A stretch of DNA of 64,000 nucleotides from Roseomonas sp. E05 (lineage in GTDB: Bacteria; Pseudomonadota; Alphaproteobacteria; Acetobacterales; Acetobacteraceae). Both the position numbers and the translations under genes were made by a program. Shown here piece by piece: positions 1-10,309 of the stretch. Within the stretch, counting starts at the first letter, position 1; each line of letters begins with the position of its first letter. The notes beneath the pieces are model-generated. The model was given only the letters and a program-made list of their open reading frames with translations. It did no database searches and was not told where the DNA came from. The DNA lies in NCBI RefSeq assembly GCF_030063475.1, contig NZ_JASIRT010000002.1, forward strand, positions 326,036-390,035, given 5' to 3'.

Positions 1-908
1 CCGACAATCTGGCCCACCGAGCTGTCGAGCCGGGCGGCCAGCGCCTCCAGGGAGGCGCGCTTCTCCGCCGCCGCCTCCTGTTCGCGGCGGGCGGTCTCGG
101 CCTCCAGGCTACGCTTGGCGAGGGCGTTCTCGCGCAGCACGGCGAGGGCGGCGGCCATTTCACCGATTTCGTCGCCGCGGCCGGTCTCCGGCACCGCGCC
201 ATCCAGCTCCCCGCCCGAGATGCGCGCCATGCCCTGGGCAAGCCGGCGCAGCGCGCCGCCGATGTCGCGCGCGATGAGCCAGGCGCCGAGTCCCGTCAGC
301 GCCAGCAGGGCGGTCGCGGCGAGGCCGAAGCGCAGGATGACGGCGTTGAACTCCGCATCCAGGTCGTCGGCATAGGCGCCGGAGGCGAGGATCATGTTCC
401 AGGGGGCGAAGTGGCGGGCGAAGACCAGCTTCTCAAGCGGCTCCCTCTGCCCCGGCTTCGGGTACCAGTAGGAGCCGGTCCCGCCCTGCGGCCCCGTCAG
501 CGCGGCGCTGCGCAACACCTCGGGAATGACATTGCCGAAGTGGTCCCGCGTCGTGCTGATCTTGCCCTCGGCGGCCGGTGTCGCTGGCGAGAGGAAGGTG
601 AACCCGTCCATCCCATAGGCCAGGACATAGCCGGTGCCGCCATCGAAGCGGAAGGAACGGGCCTGCTGGCGGAAGCGTTCGGTCGCCTCGTCGCGCGTCA
701 GGCTGCCGGCGGCAACCTGCTTCTCCAGCGTCTCCGCGACGCTGCGGACGATCTCGACCGCAGCGCGCAGCTTGTCCACGCGGTCCTCCCGCATGCGGCT
801 TCGGATCACCTCCGCCGAGGCGCCGAACAGCAGCAGCACGGTCAGTGCCGAAAGGCCCAGCAGGATCACGAACTTGGATCGGATACGCAGCCGATGAAGC
901 AGATGCAC
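1..908 (-). CDS. Methyl-accepting chemotaxis protein, N-terminal part (truncated by window edge)
   Basis: The visible N-terminal 302 residues show a membrane chemoreceptor: a first membrane helix near residues 12-30, a periplasmic single-Cache-like sensor region with an FDGGTGYVLAYGMDG-type segment, a second membrane helix near 195-215, then a HAMP domain (RRLAQGMARISGGELDG, then RGDEIGEMAAAL) and the start of the coiled cytoplasmic signalling rod. The signalling tip lies outside the window. I chose the GTG at 908 because GGAGGTGA sits 7 bases upstream; an in-frame ATG at 923 lacks a ribosome site. The ligand cannot be predicted. The chemoreceptor assignment is strong; partner che genes are not in the window. 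Confidence 0.9.
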   Translation of the reverse strand, partial: MHLLHRLRIRSKFVILLGLSALTVLLLFGASAEVIRSRMREDRVDKLRAAVEIVRSVAETLEKQVAAGSLTRDEATERFRQQARSFRFDGGTGYVLAYGMDGFTFLSPATPAAEGKISTTRDHFGNVIPEVLRSAALTGPQGGTGSYWYPKPGQREPLEKLVFARHFAPWNMILASGAYADDLDAEFNAVILRFGLAATALLALTGLGAWLIARDIGGALRRLAQGMARISGGELDGAVPETGRGDEIGEMAAALAVLRENALAKRSLEAETARREQEAAAEKRASLEALAARLDSSVGQIV

Positions 909-1109
909 GGGGTTCACCTCCATTCTTCGCGGCGCCGGGCGCCGCCTCTCCGGGCATGGTGACCTCCGGCGCCTAACGGAAGCTTGCTGCGGCTGCGAAG
1001 CGATGGGCCGGAAACCGGCCTATGACCGTGCCAGCGCAAGATCTCACGAAATGTTGAGAGCAATGCAGGCTCTTTTCTTACAAGCCACATAGCGCGACAC
1101 TTCTCCATC

Positions 1110-2501
1110 ATGTCGAACAACCAGACCGCGCAGGCGCTTGCCGCGCTTGAATCCGCCCGCCGCGAAACCGAGGCCAGCCTGCTCGAATGGCTGCGCATCC
1201 CCAGTGTCAGCGCCCAGCCCGCCCATGCGCCCGACTGCCGTGCCGCCGCCGAATGGCTGGCGCGCGAACTGGGCGAACTCGGCTTTCAGGCACGGCTGCG
1301 CGACACGCCCGGCCATCCCGTGGTGATCGCCGCCCATCCCGGCCCCGGCGGCGATGCGCCGCATGTGCTGATCTACGGCCATTACGACGTGCAGCCGCCG
1401 GAGCCGCTGGCCCTGTGGGACAGCCCGCCCTTCGCGCCGGTCATCACTGAAGGACCGCGGGGGCCGCGCATCGTCGCCCGCGGTGCGGTGGACGACAAAG
1501 GCCAGGTGATGACCTGGCTGGCCGCGCTGCGCGCCTGGAACACGACGGCCGGCGGCCCGCCGGTGCGCGTCAGCGTGCTGGTTGAGGGCGAGGAGGAGGT
1601 CGGCAGCCCGAACCTCGACGCCGTGCTGGAGGCGGAGAAGGCCACGCTTGCCGCCGATTTCGCGCTGATCAGCGACACCAACATGTGGGACCCGCAGACG
1701 CCGGCGCTGACCGTCAGCCTGCGCGGCATGGTCTATGTGCAGATCGACTTGAAGCTCGGCGATCGCGACCTGCATTCCGGCCTGTTCGGCGGTTCGGCCG
1801 GCAATGTGCTGAACCTGCTGACCCGCATCCTCGGCGAGCTGAAGGATGCCGAGGGGCGCATCCAGATCCCGGACTTCTATGACGGCGTGGCCGAGCCGAC
1901 GGTCGAGCAGCGCGCCGCCTGGGAGGCGCTGGGCTTCGACGAAGCCGCCTTCCTTGGCACCCAGGGCCTCTCCGTGCCGGGCGGCGAGAAGGGCCGTAGC
2001 GCGCCGGAGCGGCTCTGGGCGCGCCCGACCGCCGACATCAACGGCATCTGGGGCGGCTACATGGGCGAGGGGTCCAAGACCGTCATCGCCTGCGAGGGTC
2101 ACGCCAAGCTCTCCTGCCGGCTGGTGGCGGGGCAGGACCCGGCGAAGATCGTCGAAGGCATTCGTGCCTTCGTGCAGGCCCGCCTGCCGGCGGACGCGAA
2201 GTTCGAGCTGCAGGTCTTCGGCATGGCGCCGGCCGTCTCCGTGCCGTCCGACTCGCCCTGGCTGAAGGCGGCGGAGGAGGTGCTGCTGGAGGAGTTCGGC
2301 AGGCCGGCGGTGCGTGCCGGTGGCGGCGGCTCGATCCCGGTGGCCTCCAGCCTGAAGGGCATCCTGGGGCTGGACAGCCTGCTGATGGGCTTCGGCCTGG
2401 ATGACGACCAGGTTCACAGCCCGAATGAGAAGTTCGAACTGAGCTGCCTGCATGCCGGGGCGCGCAGCCATGTGCGGCTGCTCGGGAAGCTCGGAAGGTA
2501 A
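1110..2501 (+). CDS. M20 family dipeptidase (carnosinase/CPG2-like metallopeptidase)
   Basis: This 463-residue protein has the di-zinc M20 layout. GHYDVQPPEPLALWDSPPF carries the first metal His and Asp, GAVDDKGQ gives the bridging Asp, and EGEEEVGS gives the catalytic and metal Glu pair. The central dimerisation domain contains HSGLFGG, and a late ADINGIWGGYMGEGSKT segment is typical of the dipeptidase/CNDP-like branch. There is no signal peptide, so it acts in the cytoplasm on dipeptides or other short amides. It stands alone, divergent from the chemoreceptor gene and convergent with the threonine aldolase gene. A paralogue of the same subfamily lies at 61267-62679. Family confident, substrate unknown. 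Confidence 0.92.
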   Translation: MSNNQTAQALAALESARRETEASLLEWLRIPSVSAQPAHAPDCRAAAEWLARELGELGFQARLRDTPGHPVVIAAHPGPGGDAPHVLIYGHYDVQPPEPLALWDSPPFAPVITEGPRGPRIVARGAVDDKGQVMTWLAALRAWNTTAGGPPVRVSVLVEGEEEVGSPNLDAVLEAEKATLAADFALISDTNMWDPQTPALTVSLRGMVYVQIDLKLGDRDLHSGLFGGSAGNVLNLLTRILGELKDAEGRIQIPDFYDGVAEPTVEQRAAWEALGFDEAAFLGTQGLSVPGGEKGRSAPERLWARPTADINGIWGGYMGEGSKTVIACEGHAKLSCRLVAGQDPAKIVEGIRAFVQARLPADAKFELQVFGMAPAVSVPSDSPWLKAAEEVLLEEFGRPAVRAGGGGSIPVASSLKGILGLDSLLMGFGLDDDQVHSPNEKFELSCLHAGARSHVRLLGKLGR

Positions 2502-2564
2502 AAGAAGGCTTGGGGGAAGGAATTCCCGTCGGACGCAGTGCGTCCGACCCCCCATCTTCTTTTT
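2500..2564. terminator. Bidirectional intrinsic terminator between convergent genes
   Basis: Starting at the stop codon of the M20 peptidase gene is a long interrupted hairpin. AAAAGAAG (2500-2507) and GGGGG (2512-2516) pair with CCCCC and CTTCTTTTT (2556-2564), enclosing a perfect 10-bp stem GTCGGACGCA/TGCGTCCGAC (2529-2549). The U-rich arm on either strand makes it look functional in both directions. Confidence 0.7.
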
Positions 2565-2608
2565 GTCAGTTTGGCGCAGCGCGGGCCGCTTGCGCGGGAA
2601 ACCCGAGG

Positions 2609-2648
2609 AAAAAAGATGGGGGGCCTGGGGGGAATTCATTCCCCCCAG
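2609..2648 (-). terminator. Intrinsic terminator of the threonine aldolase gene
   Basis: On the minus strand an 11-bp perfect stem (CTGGGGGGAAT/ATTCCCCCCAG, 2625-2648) begins eight bases after the ltaA stop. It is followed by CCCCCCATC and a run of six T (complement of 2609-2614). It belongs to the dispersed terminator module described in the findings. Confidence 0.75.
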
Positions 2649-2655
2649 CCTTGTT

Positions 2656-3723
2656 TCAGCCCTTGGACACCGCCGCGCGGATGGCGCCGAGGGTTTCCTC
2701 GATCATCCCGGCCGTCACGTCGAGATGCGTGCAGGCCCGGATGCGCCCGCCCAGCATGGAGAGGTGGATGCCCTGGAGGCGCAGCGCGCCGACCAGGTCC
2801 GCCGCCGAGAGGCCGGTGCCGGAGGGGTCGAAGAACACCAGGTTGGTGTCCGGCTCCTCGACCTTCATGCCGGAGATCTGCCGCAGGCCGCGCGCCAGCG
2901 CCTTGGCGTTGGCATGGTCCTCGGTGAGGCGGTCGATGTTGTGGTCCAGCGCGTAGAGGCAGGCGGCGGCGCAGATGCCGGCCTGCCGCATCGAGCCGCC
3001 CAGCCGCTGCTTCCAGCGCCAGGCCTGGCCGATGAACTCGGCGGAGCCGCAGAGTACCGCGCCGAGCGGGGCGCCCAGGCCCTTGGTGAAGTCCAGCCAG
3101 ACGGAGTCGAAGCCGGCCACCATCTCGGCGGCGGGAATGCCGGCACCGACCACGGCGTTCATCAGCCGGGCGCCGTCCATATGCGTGGCCCAGCCCTGCT
3201 CACGCGCCACGGCGACGACGGAGTCGAGCTGCTCCTGCGGCCAGATGCCGCCGCCGCCGATATTGGCGGTCTGCTCCACCTCCAGCAGGCGCTGCGGCGG
3301 GCTGTAGCGGCCGCCCGGACGGATGGCGGCGCGCAGGGTGTCGGCGTCGAACATGCCGCGCGCGCCCTTCAGGGGATGGATCTGCACGCCCGTGGTGGCC
3401 GCGTGGGTGCCGCCCTCGCTGGAGAGGATATGCGCCGTCTCATGCGCCAGCACCTCGTCGCCGGCGTGGCAATGGGTGCGGATGGCGATGACGTTGCACA
3501 TGGTGCCGGAGGGCAGGAAGACCGCCGCTTCCTTGCCCATCAGCGCCGCCATGCGGTCGCAGAGGGCGTTCACCGTCGGGTCGTCGCCAAACTGCTCGTC
3601 GCCCACTTCGGCGGCCATCATGGCCTCCTTCATGGCCCGGCTCGGGCGGGTCTGCGTGTCCGAATAGAGATTGATGCGGACCGGCGGGGCGCCGACTGGG
3701 GGGCGGGACGGGGCATGCACCAT
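2656..3723 (-). CDS. ltaA: Low-specificity L-threonine aldolase (PLP-dependent)
   Basis: A 355-residue fold-type I PLP enzyme that cleaves L-threonine or L-allo-threonine to glycine and acetaldehyde. INLYSDTQTRPSRAM at the N terminus, GDEQFGDDPTVN, FLPSGTMCNVIA and HMDGARLMNA are hallmark segments of the beta-eliminating-lyase/threonine aldolase family. The Schiff-base lysine sits in DFTKGLGAPLG. It is the last gene of the minus-strand series that starts with pdhA, 28 bases after a small membrane protein gene, and is followed by its own terminator. Supplying acetaldehyde and glycine is consistent with, but not proof of, a link to central carbon metabolism. AAAGGT upstream supports the ATG used. 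Confidence 0.93.
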   Translation of the reverse strand: MVHAPSRPPVGAPPVRINLYSDTQTRPSRAMKEAMMAAEVGDEQFGDDPTVNALCDRMAALMGKEAAVFLPSGTMCNVIAIRTHCHAGDEVLAHETAHILSSEGGTHAATTGVQIHPLKGARGMFDADTLRAAIRPGGRYSPPQRLLEVEQTANIGGGGIWPQEQLDSVVAVAREQGWATHMDGARLMNAVVGAGIPAAEMVAGFDSVWLDFTKGLGAPLGAVLCGSAEFIGQAWRWKQRLGGSMRQAGICAAACLYALDHNIDRLTEDHANAKALARGLRQISGMKVEEPDTNLVFFDPSGTGLSAADLVGALRLQGIHLSMLGGRIRACTHLDVTAGMIEETLGAIRAAVSKG

Positions 3724-3751
3724 CGGGGCGGACCTTTGCTGGAAGACGGGC

Positions 3752-3952
3752 TCAGTCGGAGAGGTCGGTGATCGAGACGTAGAGCCACCGGGCCAGCCGG
3801 TAGATCACGAACAGCACGACCAGCGCCGCGAGCGCAGGGAAGAGCCAGCCGGGCAGGTCCTGCAGCAGGACCGGGCCGGTGGACTGCCAATAGGTGAGGG
3901 CCGCCAGGGCGGCGAGCAGGATCAGGGCGAGCGGCATCGGTGCCGGCAGCAT
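3752..3952 (-). CDS. Small two-helix membrane protein, unknown function
   Basis: A 66-residue protein with two predicted membrane helices, roughly residues 7-21 and 34-55, separated by a short QSTGPVLLQDLPGWL loop and ending in an acidic tail. I do not recognise a family. It lies between ratA (51 bases upstream) and ltaA (28 bases downstream) on the same strand, so co-transcription is likely. The start is uncertain: an alternative ATG five codons later would shorten the first helix, and neither has a clear ribosome site. Confidence 0.6.
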   Translation of the reverse strand: MLPAPMPLALILLAALAALTYWQSTGPVLLQDLPGWLFPALAALVVLFVIYRLARWLYVSITDLSD

Positions 3953-4003
3953 GGCAGGGGCAACCGGCGCCGTCAGCCCCTTACGGCCGGCGCCGGGCGG
4001 GTT

Positions 4004-4495
4004 TTATGGCGCGGCCGGCGAGTTGCCCGGCACAGGCGAACCCTCGGCCGTGCGGGCGTACCCGTCCCGCCCGTAGAGCGCCATGGCGCGCCGCTCGAAG
4101 GCGCGGACCATCAGCCGCACCGCCTCGTTGAAGACGGTGCCGATCACGGCCTGCAACAGCCGCGAGCGGAACTCGAAATCGACGAAGAAATCGACCTCGG
4201 TGCCGCCCTCGACCGGGTTGAAGGTCCAGTTGTTGTTGAGGTAGCGGAAGGGGCCGTTCTCGTAGCGCACGCGGATGCTGTGCGGCCGCTCCAGCAGCAC
4301 CCGCGAGCGGAAGGTCTCGCGGAACATCTTGAAGCCGATGGTCAGGTCGGCCAGCAGTTCGTTCTCGGTGTGTGAGACGACCCGCGCGCCGACGCACCAG
4401 GGCAGGAACTCCGGGTAGCGGCGGACATCCGCCACCAGGTTGTACATCTGCTCAGGGCTGTAGCGCAGGATGCGCTTCTCGGCATGGGTCGGCAT
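4004..4495 (-). CDS. ratA: RatA/COQ10-type START-domain protein (ubiquinone-binding family)
   Basis: A 163-residue SRPBCC/START-fold protein. The opening PTHAEKRILRYSPEQMYNLV followed by DVRRYPEFLPWC, and the later FRSRLLQAVIGTVFNEAV, are diagnostic of the COQ10/RatA family, which binds ubiquinone in mitochondria and bacteria; the E. coli member was also described as a ribosome-association toxin. Its start codon overlaps the lipA stop by one base (TGATG), so it is translationally coupled. A lipA-ratA pair is common in alphaproteobacteria and argues for a housekeeping respiratory role rather than a toxin; no antitoxin gene is adjacent. A Pro/Ala-rich 15-residue tail extends the domain. Confidence 0.88.
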   Translation of the reverse strand: MPTHAEKRILRYSPEQMYNLVADVRRYPEFLPWCVGARVVSHTENELLADLTIGFKMFRETFRSRVLLERPHSIRVRYENGPFRYLNNNWTFNPVEGGTEVDFFVDFEFRSRLLQAVIGTVFNEAVRLMVRAFERRAMALYGRDGYARTAEGSPVPGNSPAAP

Positions 4496-5502
4496 CAGGC
4501 AGCAACGCCGCCGCGGAGCTTGGCGTTGCGCGCCTCCCGCAGGGCCGCGAAGTCGCGGTCCGCGTGGTAGGAGGAGCGGGTCAGCGGCGTGGCGGAAACC
4601 AGCAGGAAGCCCTTGCCGCGGGCCATGCGGGCATAGTCCTCGAACTCGGCCGGCTCGACGAAGCGGTCCACCGCCGCGTGCTTCACCGTGGGCTGGAGAT
4701 ACTGGCCGATGGTGAGGAAGTCGATCTCGGCGCTGCGCATGTCATCCATCACCTGCAGCACCTCGGTCCGCGTCTCGCCCAGGCCGACCATCAGGCCGGA
4801 CTTGGTGAAGATCGAGGGGTCCAGCTCCTTCACCCGGTCCAGCAGGCGCAGCGAGTGGAAGTAGCGGGCGCCGGGGCGGATGCTGGGATAGAGCTTCGGC
4901 ACCGTCTCCAGGTTGTGGTTGAAGACGTCCGGCTTCGCGGCGACCACCACCTCCAGCGCGCCGTCCTTGCGCAGGAAGTCGGGGGTCAGGATCTCGATGG
5001 TGGTCTCGGGCGCCGCCGAGCGGATGGCGGCGATCACGGCGGCGAAATGGGCGGCGCCGCCATCGGCCAGGTCGTCCCGGTCCACGCTGGTGATGACCAC
5101 ATGGCGCAGGCCGAGCTTGGCCACGGCATCGGCCACGCGGCGCGGCTCATCGGCGTCCAACTGCTTGGGCTGGCCGGTGGTGATGTTGCAGAAGGAGCAG
5201 GCGCGGGTGCAGATCTCGCCCATGATCATCATGGTGGCGTGGCGCTGCGACCAGCACTCCCCGATGTTCGGGCAGGCCGCCTCCTCGCACACCGTCACCA
5301 GCTTGTTGTCGCGCATGAGGCCGCGCGTCTCGTGGTAGATCGGGTGGGTCGGCGCCTTGACCCGGATCCAGTCCGGCTTGCGTTTGATCGGGTTGTCCGG
5401 GCGGTGCGCCTTCTCGGGGTGGCGCAGCGGCTTCGGGGCGGCGCCCTCGGCGCCGGCGACGGCGCCGCCGGCCCGGTGATCGATCAGGATACGGGTGGCC
5501 AT
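4495..5502 (-). CDS. lipA: Lipoyl synthase
   Basis: A radical-SAM enzyme that inserts two sulfurs into protein-bound octanoyl groups to make the lipoyl cofactor of E2 subunits. Both iron-sulfur sites are visible: the auxiliary cluster cysteines C72, C77 and C83 in [12 protein letters not shown], and the radical-SAM triad C98, C102 and C105 in CTRACSFC. The C-terminal RSSYHAD serine is the third-site ligand. At 335 residues it is the usual size for alphaproteobacteria. It lies downstream of lpdA by 122 bases and overlaps ratA by one base. Placement with pdhABC and lpdA puts cofactor synthesis beside the enzymes that need it. Confidence 0.97.
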   Translation of the reverse strand: MATRILIDHRAGGAVAGAEGAAPKPLRHPEKAHRPDNPIKRKPDWIRVKAPTHPIYHETRGLMRDNKLVTVCEEAACPNIGECWSQRHATMMIMGEICTRACSFCNITTGQPKQLDADEPRRVADAVAKLGLRHVVITSVDRDDLADGGAAHFAAVIAAIRSAAPETTIEILTPDFLRKDGALEVVVAAKPDVFNHNLETVPKLYPSIRPGARYFHSLRLLDRVKELDPSIFTKSGLMVGLGETRTEVLQVMDDMRSAEIDFLTIGQYLQPTVKHAAVDRFVEPAEFEDYARMARGKGFLLVSATPLTRSSYHADRDFAALREARNAKLRGGVAA

Positions 5503-5624
5503 TCGGGATTCTGGCTCCTTGCCGGTCGGCCCGCGCCGGTCGGTTCCGGAGCGGGCCGCTGGCCGTGCTCTATAGAGGCAATCCGGGCGCGGAGGCGAGG
5601 GGTGCGCCCCGCGCCACGCCTGGC

Positions 5625-7019
5625 TCAGATGTGGAGCACCTGCCCATAGGCATCAAGCACCGCCTCGTGCATGGTCTCGGAGACGGTGGGGTGCGGGAAG
5701 ACGGTGTGCATCAGCTCCGCCTCGGTGGTCTCGAGCGTCCGGGCGATGGTGTAGCCCTGGATCATCTCGGTGACCTCGGGCCCGACCATATGGGCGCCGA
5801 GCAGCGCGCCGGTCTTGGCGTCGAACACCGTCTTGGCGAAGCCCTCCGGCTCGCCAAGCGCGATGGCCTTGCCGTTGCCGATGAAGGGGAAGCGGCCGAC
5901 CCGTACCTCGTAGCCCATTTCCTTGGCGCGGGCCTCCGTGAGCCCGACGGAGGCCACCTGCGGGCGGCAATAGGTGCAGCCCGGGATGTTGCCGGTATCC
6001 GTGGGGTGCGGGTGCATGCCGGCGATGGCCTCGACGGTGACGACGCCCTCATGCATGGCCTTGTGGGCCAGCCAGGGCGGGCCGGTCAGGTCGCCGATGG
6101 CCCAGACGCCGTCCTCGCCGGTGCGGCCGAGCGGGTCGGTGACGACATGCGTCTTCTCGACTTTGATCCTGGTGCCTTCGAGGCCGATGTTCTCGACATT
6201 GCCGACGATGCCGACCGCCGAGATCAGCCGGTCGGCCTGGATCTCCTGCACCTTGCCATTGGCCTCGACCACCGCGGTCACGCCATCGGCCGACTTGCGC
6301 ACGCCCTGGATGCGGGCGCCGGTCAGCACCTTCATGCCCTGCTTGGTGAAGGACTTCTGCACGAAAGCGGAGACCTCGGCATCCTCCACCGGCAGGATGC
6401 GGTCCATCACCTCGATCAGCGTGACCTCGGCGCCCATGTTCAGGAAGAAGGAGGCGAACTCGCTGCCGATGGCGCCGGAGCCGACCACGATCAGCTTCTT
6501 CGGCATGATGTCGGGCACCAGCGCCTCGCGGTAGCTCCAGATGAGCTTGCCGTCCGGCTCCATGCCGGGAATGACGCGGGCGCGGGCGCCGGTGGCCAGG
6601 ATGATGTTCTTGGCCTGCAGCTCGGTGGCGGGCTGGCCGTCCTTGCTCACGGTGAGCTTGCCGGGACCGGCCAGCTTGCCGCTGCCGTCGAACACCGTGA
6701 TCTTGTGCTTCTTCATCAGGCCGCGCACGCCCGAGGAGAGCTGCCCGGAGACCTGCCGCGAGCGCTTCACCACCGCGTTGAAGTCGAAGCGCACATTGTC
6801 CGCCGCGAAGCCATAGGGGCCGAGATTGTGCAGGAGGTGGTTGATCTCGGAGGCGCGCAGCAGCGCCTTGGTGGGGATGCAGCCCCAGTTGAGGCAGATG
6901 CCGCCGAGATGCTCGCGCTCCACCACGGCGGTCTTCATCTTGAGCTGCGCGGCGCGGATGGCGGCGACATAGCCACCGGGGCCGCCGCCCACCACCACCA
7001 GATCGAACTGCTCGGCCAT
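5625..7019 (-). CDS. lpdA: Dihydrolipoyl dehydrogenase (E3)
   Basis: The FAD/NAD-dependent E3 component that reoxidises dihydrolipoamide on pyruvate dehydrogenase and related complexes. The 464-residue protein has the FAD motif [10 protein letters not shown] at residues 11-20, the redox-active pair C42/C47 in [13 protein letters not shown], an NAD motif [13 protein letters not shown], and the C-terminal HPHPTVSE segment with the catalytic His. It follows the GNAT gene by 27 bases in the pdh series, so it is probably the E3 dedicated to this complex. Confidence 0.97.
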   Translation of the reverse strand: MAEQFDLVVVGGGPGGYVAAIRAAQLKMKTAVVEREHLGGICLNWGCIPTKALLRASEINHLLHNLGPYGFAADNVRFDFNAVVKRSRQVSGQLSSGVRGLMKKHKITVFDGSGKLAGPGKLTVSKDGQPATELQAKNIILATGARARVIPGMEPDGKLIWSYREALVPDIMPKKLIVVGSGAIGSEFASFFLNMGAEVTLIEVMDRILPVEDAEVSAFVQKSFTKQGMKVLTGARIQGVRKSADGVTAVVEANGKVQEIQADRLISAVGIVGNVENIGLEGTRIKVEKTHVVTDPLGRTGEDGVWAIGDLTGPPWLAHKAMHEGVVTVEAIAGMHPHPTDTGNIPGCTYCRPQVASVGLTEARAKEMGYEVRVGRFPFIGNGKAIALGEPEGFAKTVFDAKTGALLGAHMVGPEVTEMIQGYTIARTLETTEAELMHTVFPHPTVSETMHEAVLDAYGQVLHI

Positions 7020-7046
7020 GCTCTCCGGCTCCCTTGAGGCGGTGTC

Positions 7047-7529
7047 TCAGCCGGCCAGCGCGCGCAGCGCTTCACCGGAGAGGCGTTGATCGGTCCATTC
7101 CTCGCGCCCGACCGCGCCGATCCGCCGGTAGAAGGCGATTGCCGGCGCGTTCCAGTCGAGCACGTTCCATTCCACCCAGGCATGGCCGCTTTCCAGGGCC
7201 TTCCGCGCCGCGGCGCGGAAGAAGGCGAGGCCAATGCCACGCCGGCGATGCTCCGGATCGACGAAGACGTCCTCGATCCAGAGGCCGGAGCGACCGGCGA
7301 AGGTGCTGAAGGTCTCGTACCACAGGCAGACGCCGACGGCCTCGCCGTCCACCTCCGCCAGCAGCCCCTGGATGCGGCGGGTGGCCAGCGCGCCGTAGTA
7401 GTCCTGCGCGGTGGCCACCACCTCGTGCCCCAGCTTCTCGTAGTCCGCCAGCGCCTGCACGAGGCGGAGGACGTCCTCCGCGTCGCGCGGGCGCAGTTCG
7501 CGCAGGGCGAAGCCGGGCGCGCCGCTCAC
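7047..7529 (-). CDS. GNAT family N-acetyltransferase embedded in the pdh operon
   Basis: A 160-residue single-domain acetyltransferase. The central [20 protein letters not shown] holds the acetyl-CoA-binding R-x-x-G-x-G signature, followed by [19 protein letters not shown], typical of the diamine/arylamine-like GNAT branch. I start it at the GTG of 7529, which overlaps the pdhC stop in a GTGA arrangement. A longer upstream frame would run inside pdhC. Lying between pdhC and lpdA, it is coupled to enzymes that make acetyl-CoA, its likely cosubstrate. The acceptor is unknown; a metabolite, a polyamine or a protein lysine are all possible. Confidence 0.88.
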   Translation of the reverse strand: MSGAPGFALRELRPRDAEDVLRLVQALADYEKLGHEVVATAQDYYGALATRRIQGLLAEVDGEAVGVCLWYETFSTFAGRSGLWIEDVFVDPEHRRRGIGLAFFRAAARKALESGHAWVEWNVLDWNAPAIAFYRRIGAVGREEWTDQRLSGEALRALAG

Positions 7530-8875
7530 AGCATCAGGCTCAGCGGGTCCTCGACCACCTTCTTGAAGGCGGCGATCCATTCGGCGGCCAGCGCGCCGTC
7601 CACCACCCGGTGATCCACCGAGAGGGTGCAGGTCATCACCGTGGCGATGGCCAGCGCGCCGTCCTTCACCACCGGGCGCTGCTGCCCGGCGCTGACCGCC
7701 AGGATGCCGGCCTGCGGCGGGTTGATGATGGCCGCGAAGTCCGTCACCCCGTACATCCCCATGTTGGAGATGCTGAAGCCGCCGCCCTGGAACTCCTCCA
7801 GCTTGAGCTTGCCGGAGCGGGCGCGGGCGGCCAGGTCCTTCATCTCGTTGCTGATGGCGGCCAGGCCCTTCTGGTCGGCCTTGCGGACGATCGGCGTGAT
7901 CAGCCCCTCGGGGATGGAGACGGCCACCGAGATGTCCACGTCGTGGTACTGGATGATGGCGTCATCGGTCCAGGAGGCGTTGACGTTCGGGAACTGGCGC
8001 AGCACCCGGGCGGCGGCCTTGATGATCAGGTCGTTCACCGAGAGCTTGAAGGCGCCGGGACCTTCCTTCGGCGCGCGGCTGTTGAGGTCCGCCCGCAGCT
8101 TCAGCAGCGCATCCAGCTCGATATCCATCGAGACATAGAAGTGCGGCACCGTCGCCTTGCTCTCCGCCAGGCGCCTGGCGATGACCTTGCGCATGGAGGA
8201 GTTGGGCAGGGCGGTGTGCGGCGCCGTGATCGGCGCGGCGGGTGCCTTCGGCGCCTGCGCCGCGGCCGCTGCCGGCGTGGCGCTGGTGGAGGGGCCCGCG
8301 GCCGGCGCGGCCTTGGCGGCCGGCGCGGTCTTGGGCTGCGCCGCAGCGGCCTCGATATCGGCCTTCACGATCCGGCCGTTCGGACCGGAGCCCTGGATGC
8401 CGGAAAGTTCCAGTCCCGCCTGCTTCGCCATGCGGCGGGCCAGCGGCGAGGCGAAGATGCGGTCGCCCGCCTCGGCCGGCTTCGGCGCCGGCTTGTTCTC
8501 GTTCGCGGTGGCGGCCTTGGGCTGCTGCTCGCCGGAAGCAGGCTTGCTGGCCGGGGCCGCCTCCTGCTTCGGGGTGGCCTCAGGCTTCGGCGCCGCCTTG
8601 GGGGCGGCACCGGCGCCCTCCGGCACCGCCTCGCCTTCCTCGACGAGGATGCCGATCGGGTCGTTGACCTTCACGCCCTCGGTGCCGTCCTGCACCAGGA
8701 TCTTGCCGAGGATGCCCTCATCGACCGCCTCGAACTCCATCGTCGCCTTGTCGGTCTCGATCTCGGCGATGATGTCGCCGGCCTTCACCGGCTCGCCTTC
8801 CTTCTTCAGCCAGCGCGCGAGCGTCCCCTCCGTCATGGTCGGGGAGAGCGCGGGCATCAGGATGTTGGTGGCCAT
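7526..8875 (-). CDS. pdhC: Pyruvate dehydrogenase complex E2, dihydrolipoamide acetyltransferase
   Basis: The core acetyltransferase that passes acetyl groups from E1 to CoA. In order: one lipoyl domain (about residues 1-76, lipoylated Lys43 in [11 protein letters not shown]), an Ala/Pro-rich linker, a peripheral subunit-binding domain near 141-178 ([14 protein letters not shown]), a second Ala-rich linker, and the catalytic domain ending in DHRVVDGA with the active-site His and Asp. The 449-residue length and single lipoyl domain are usual for alphaproteobacteria. It is 15 bases downstream of pdhB and overlaps the following GNAT gene by four bases. Confidence 0.97.
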   Translation of the reverse strand: MATNILMPALSPTMTEGTLARWLKKEGEPVKAGDIIAEIETDKATMEFEAVDEGILGKILVQDGTEGVKVNDPIGILVEEGEAVPEGAGAAPKAAPKPEATPKQEAAPASKPASGEQQPKAATANENKPAPKPAEAGDRIFASPLARRMAKQAGLELSGIQGSGPNGRIVKADIEAAAAQPKTAPAAKAAPAAGPSTSATPAAAAAQAPKAPAAPITAPHTALPNSSMRKVIARRLAESKATVPHFYVSMDIELDALLKLRADLNSRAPKEGPGAFKLSVNDLIIKAAARVLRQFPNVNASWTDDAIIQYHDVDISVAVSIPEGLITPIVRKADQKGLAAISNEMKDLAARARSGKLKLEEFQGGGFSISNMGMYGVTDFAAIINPPQAGILAVSAGQQRPVVKDGALAIATVMTCTLSVDHRVVDGALAAEWIAAFKKVVEDPLSLML

Positions 8876-8890
8876 CGTCCCGCGTTCCCC

Positions 8891-10306
<1,416 letters not shown>

Positions 10307-10309
10307 CGC

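Noticed and set aside
1044..2639. A 531-codon minus-strand frame opposite the M20 peptidase
   Set aside because: Antisense to a clear M20 gene and of low-complexity composition.
2452..3771. A 439-codon plus-strand frame opposite the threonine aldolase
   Set aside because: Crosses two terminators and is antisense to a conserved enzyme.
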